A stretch of DNA of 64,000 bases from Monosporascus cannonballus. Taxonomy: Eukaryota; Ascomycota; Sordariomycetes; Xylariales. Positions 61,570 through 64,000 of the stretch are shown here, one piece after another. Each line of letters starts with the position of its first letter. Position 1 is the first letter of the stretch. The stretch lies in NCBI GenBank assembly GCA_004154925.1, contig QJNS01000264.1:43034-107033 (forward strand). The letters are read 5' to 3'. The translations under genes and the position numbers were made by a program. Below the pieces are notes generated by a model, which did not search any database, was not told the DNA's origin, and saw only the letters and a list, made by a program, of their open reading frames with translations.

Positions 61570-63236
61570 CGTTCGTTCCTTATTCGCGATTCTTTCCTTT
61601 TTACCCTTTCAATTCCCGTATATCCTCCGAAAAGAGCGACCTTGTTTACCCCGAACCACATCTCACAGCAAAACCTGCTGTGAACTCGTAATAAAAAGTT
61701 CACCCCATGGCGGGTCTGCTGACCCTTTTCTGTATAACGGTGTAACCCGAAGCCTAGCTTAGCTCCGCGGGTACCACTTTCATTTCGGGATCGGGGTGTG
61801 TCAGTGATGCCGCCAAGGCGGGCGAGGCTCGATTTGGGTTCGCAATTGCGTCGCGCAGGGTTGGTCTATTGGCCAAGCCTGCGCGCTACCCTCTTCCAGT
61901 TGCGGCTGTTCGGAAAAGGCATGAAACCAGGGACCGTCCCTACCTAATCTCCCCTGATCCCCGTCGTGCTAGCAGTGATGGGAGAGCCGACAACGAGGAA
62001 CGATCATGGCAGTGCCTCGGGGATGTTGTTGTTTAGAGTATTGATCGTTGGTAGTATTGTCGTCTACCCAGATATCCGGGAGCTTTTAAGACCACCACCT
62101 CCACATAGAATGCCGAAGCGCATACCGAAATACAGGCTACCTATCTAATATTACGCTTTTAGTGCGGGTACCGTAAGCAAGATACGGCCTCGATATGTTA
62201 AGCAGGGGGGGTTACACTTGAGAGGTTGGTGGGTATGGACCACAACACATTAATATTAATACGTAGTAAATGCTATTCGAAGACGATAACCGTCCTCACG
62301 ATGTCTTGAAGGACCTATGTGCGAATAATTGCGCCAGGCAGCGCATCTAGCATCTAGCATGCAACTGTTGTAAGAAGTCGTGTATAACATTTAGATTACC
62401 AATAAAAAGGAGCCGAGTCATCTTGGACGCACAGGGATCCATGCGAGCCATGCATCGGGCTGCTGGGATTGTATCCGATGCCCATGGCGAAAACTCGCGT
62501 GGCGAAAGGGGATATAATAAGCACCGAAAGTAGGGGGGTGTGTCTGGCATAATAGCAAATAGAAATCCGTTCTTACACGGACCATGTAAATTCCCCTTGA
62601 GGCAAAGTGCATAATTCAAATTTGGGAAACATAATTGGACCTGCTAAAAGTCGGATGGATGTGAGTTGGGTCCAAACTCCGTATCCAGGAAGATTGCTCC
62701 AGTTCCACCCATTGAAAAGATGATGCAATGTTTGGCAATGAAACCCCCCCCTATCCAGAGAACGACAACATGTAAGGCTCGGAAAGGAGATGATAGGCTC
62801 GCTGAGTCGCTCAGCCGCAGCTTGCGGGGGAAGTGGAGTAAAGATGTAACTAAAATAGCCAGCCAACCGACCCCACGTTAGATGGTTGCACCGCAGCATC
62901 TGGTTGTCGATGTCATCCTCTTTCCTCTTACAACCACCTCCCTGCGTACCTATTCATCTGGATACTAGCTCTACGCCTATCCAACGGCGGACACCTCGTG
63001 GCTCTAATCTCCGTATGCGTCAGGACGGTGCACCCTGCCGAGACGCGAGGTTGCTACCTTCCCTTTTAGCCCAGCCGAGGAGTATTCCCGTGATATTAGG
63101 GGGCTGCGGACGGTCAACAACACACTATATTCGTATAAACTCCCCGAGTTCGAGCTCAGCCGTCCCTCGGGTTCCCCACAACCCCGAAGGTAACTTACCG
63201 CGCCTTTCGAACGGGTGCACAAACGCCCTTACTACA
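61570..63236. other. 1.7-kb intergenic region, no gene recognised
   Basis: It contains the divergent promoters of the flanking genes. Short open frames at 62347-62899 show no family features. Confidence 0.6.
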
Positions 63237-63818
63237 ATGGCTACGAAGACGCCCCAGGCGACGAAGGCCATGGGCAGCCTCTCGCTAGCGACGCCCAAGG
63301 CCGCGGCGCCCAAGCAGAAGAAGCAAGCGGTGTTGGACTCGTGGGAAGACGAGTCGTCCGGATCGGAGCACGGGCCGCCGACGCCCACGACCGCCGCCGA
63401 GGCCAGGGCCGACGACGACGACAACGACAACAAGAAGAACAACGATGACGACGACGACGACAGCGACAAGCCGCCGGCGCCCTCCTCCGGCTTCTCGGCG
63501 CCGCCGCCCACGCCCGCGGCGCCGAGGAACTTCGGCGCCGACGCGCCGTGGCCGCAGCAGAGCAGCACGGCGGGGGCGTCGGCGGCGGCGGCGGCGGGCG
63601 AGTGGGGGGGGCCTCGGCCCGAGAAGACGGACGCCGTGGCGCGGCGCATGATCGCCGGCGCGCTGGGCGTGCGCGCGCCGCGGCCGACCGAGGAGCAGAG
63701 GGCGTACGACCGCGCGGTCCGCGAGAAGGAGCGCCGCCGGCGCGAGGAGGAGCGCGAGGCCGAGAGGCGGCGCCGGGAGGAGGCCGAGCGCGCCAAGGCC
63801 GCCATCTGGGATGATTGA
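63237..63818 (+). CDS. Small acidic and coiled-coil fungal protein of unknown function
   Basis: The frame is open from 62886, but ATG 63237 (CTACAATGG) gives a 193-aa protein with coding-like GC-rich composition and was chosen. It starts MATKTPQATKAMGSLSL, then has LDSWEDESSGSE, a run of Asp/Asn/Lys (about residues 60-80), a Pro/Ala-rich linker and a C-terminal half with TDAVARRMIAGALGVRAPRP and TEEQRAYDRAVREKERRRRE, ending in a long Glu/Arg single helix or coiled coil that finishes KAAIWDD. The WEDE and C-terminal WDD tags and the helical block look conserved-type rather than random. No family name is assigned; it is probably nuclear or cytosolic. Confidence 0.72.
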   Translation: MATKTPQATKAMGSLSLATPKAAAPKQKKQAVLDSWEDESSGSEHGPPTPTTAAEARADDDDNDNKKNNDDDDDDSDKPPAPSSGFSAPPPTPAAPRNFGADAPWPQQSSTAGASAAAAAGEWGGPRPEKTDAVARRMIAGALGVRAPRPTEEQRAYDRAVREKERRRREEEREAERRRREEAERAKAAIWDD

Positions 63819-64000
63819 GTCTCGGGGTTGGGCGCGGCGTCGGCTAGGGGGCCGGCGAGTACGCGCGTAGCCGCCCGTCTGGTTCCTTGTCCTGGTTGGG
63901 GGTTTGAAATGGGAACGGATGGGTCGATTGGAATGCGATTAGAGGAGCCACATGACACCGGGCCTCCTTGGCTGGTGGGCGTCTTGGGGGGGGGGGGGGT
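63819..64000. other. 3' flank to window edge, ending in a G14 run
   Basis: No gene was seen. The last bases are a homopolymer of about 14 G (63986-63999), which may reflect a contig end or low-quality sequence. Confidence 0.5.

Overview
The window is nuclear DNA of a filamentous ascomycete (Pezizomycotina, most likely a Sordariomycete). The evidence is genes with short 42-128 bp GT-AG introns, families such as CSC1/OSCA channels, ENA Na+-ATPases, fungal rhodopsin-like 7TM proteins, 2EXR and berberine-bridge-like oxidoreductases, and two sharply bounded AT-rich tracts of transposons eroded by C-to-T changes, which is typical of repeat-induced point mutation (RIP). The species cannot be named from sequence alone.

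Region 1 (1-17601) is a RIP-eroded transposon nest. Two copies of one Ty1/copia-like element lie tail to tail: copy A on the + strand (runs off the left edge, 3' LTR 4627-4789) and copy B on the - strand (LTRs 5171-5333 and 17439-17601). All three LTRs are 163 bp. Copy B was split by a Ty3/gypsy element (7519-14447, LTRs about 187-188 bp, 5-bp target duplication). The AT-rich tract stops exactly at the outer LTR end of copy B, 142 bp from the stop codon of the next gene.

Region 2 (17744-31611) holds a secreted FAD-dependent oxidoreductase lacking the usual flavinylation His, a 996-aa CSC1/OSCA-type channel, a 1.8-kb pogo-like DNA transposon with perfect 45-bp terminal inverted repeats and a RIP-eroded core, a DUF1275 membrane-protein gene with an internal deletion, a 5'-truncated GH10 xylanase relic that lost its nucleophile Glu, and an AT-hook protein.

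Region 3 (34214-47688) holds an ENA-type P-type Na+-ATPase (1108 aa), a second secreted FAD-linked oxidoreductase broken by two frameshifts, a non-autonomous element with 42-bp inverted repeats, a rhodopsin-like 7TM protein, a 207-bp MITE flanked by TA, and a degenerate 2EXR fragment.

Region 4 (48692-63818) holds a TATA-preceded 25-codon ORF starting MGGCCS (dual acylation signal), dolichol-phosphate mannosyltransferase DPM1, an amidoligase-like gene interrupted by three frame changes at or near G/C runs, a conserved fungal protein with a possible PCI-like C-terminus, a 2EXR protein, the queuine tRNA-ribosyltransferase catalytic subunit QTRT1, a GPI-anchored protein with two copies of a Cys-spaced domain, and an acidic coiled-coil protein.

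The genes do not form one obvious pathway. Housekeeping genes (DPM1, QTRT1, CSC1-like, ENA) are interspersed with dispensable secreted-enzyme genes, several of them broken, and with transposons. No CRISPR array, rRNA or convincing tRNA was seen. Exon boundaries are read by eye from splice consensus and frame continuity; most multi-exon models sum to an exact multiple of three.
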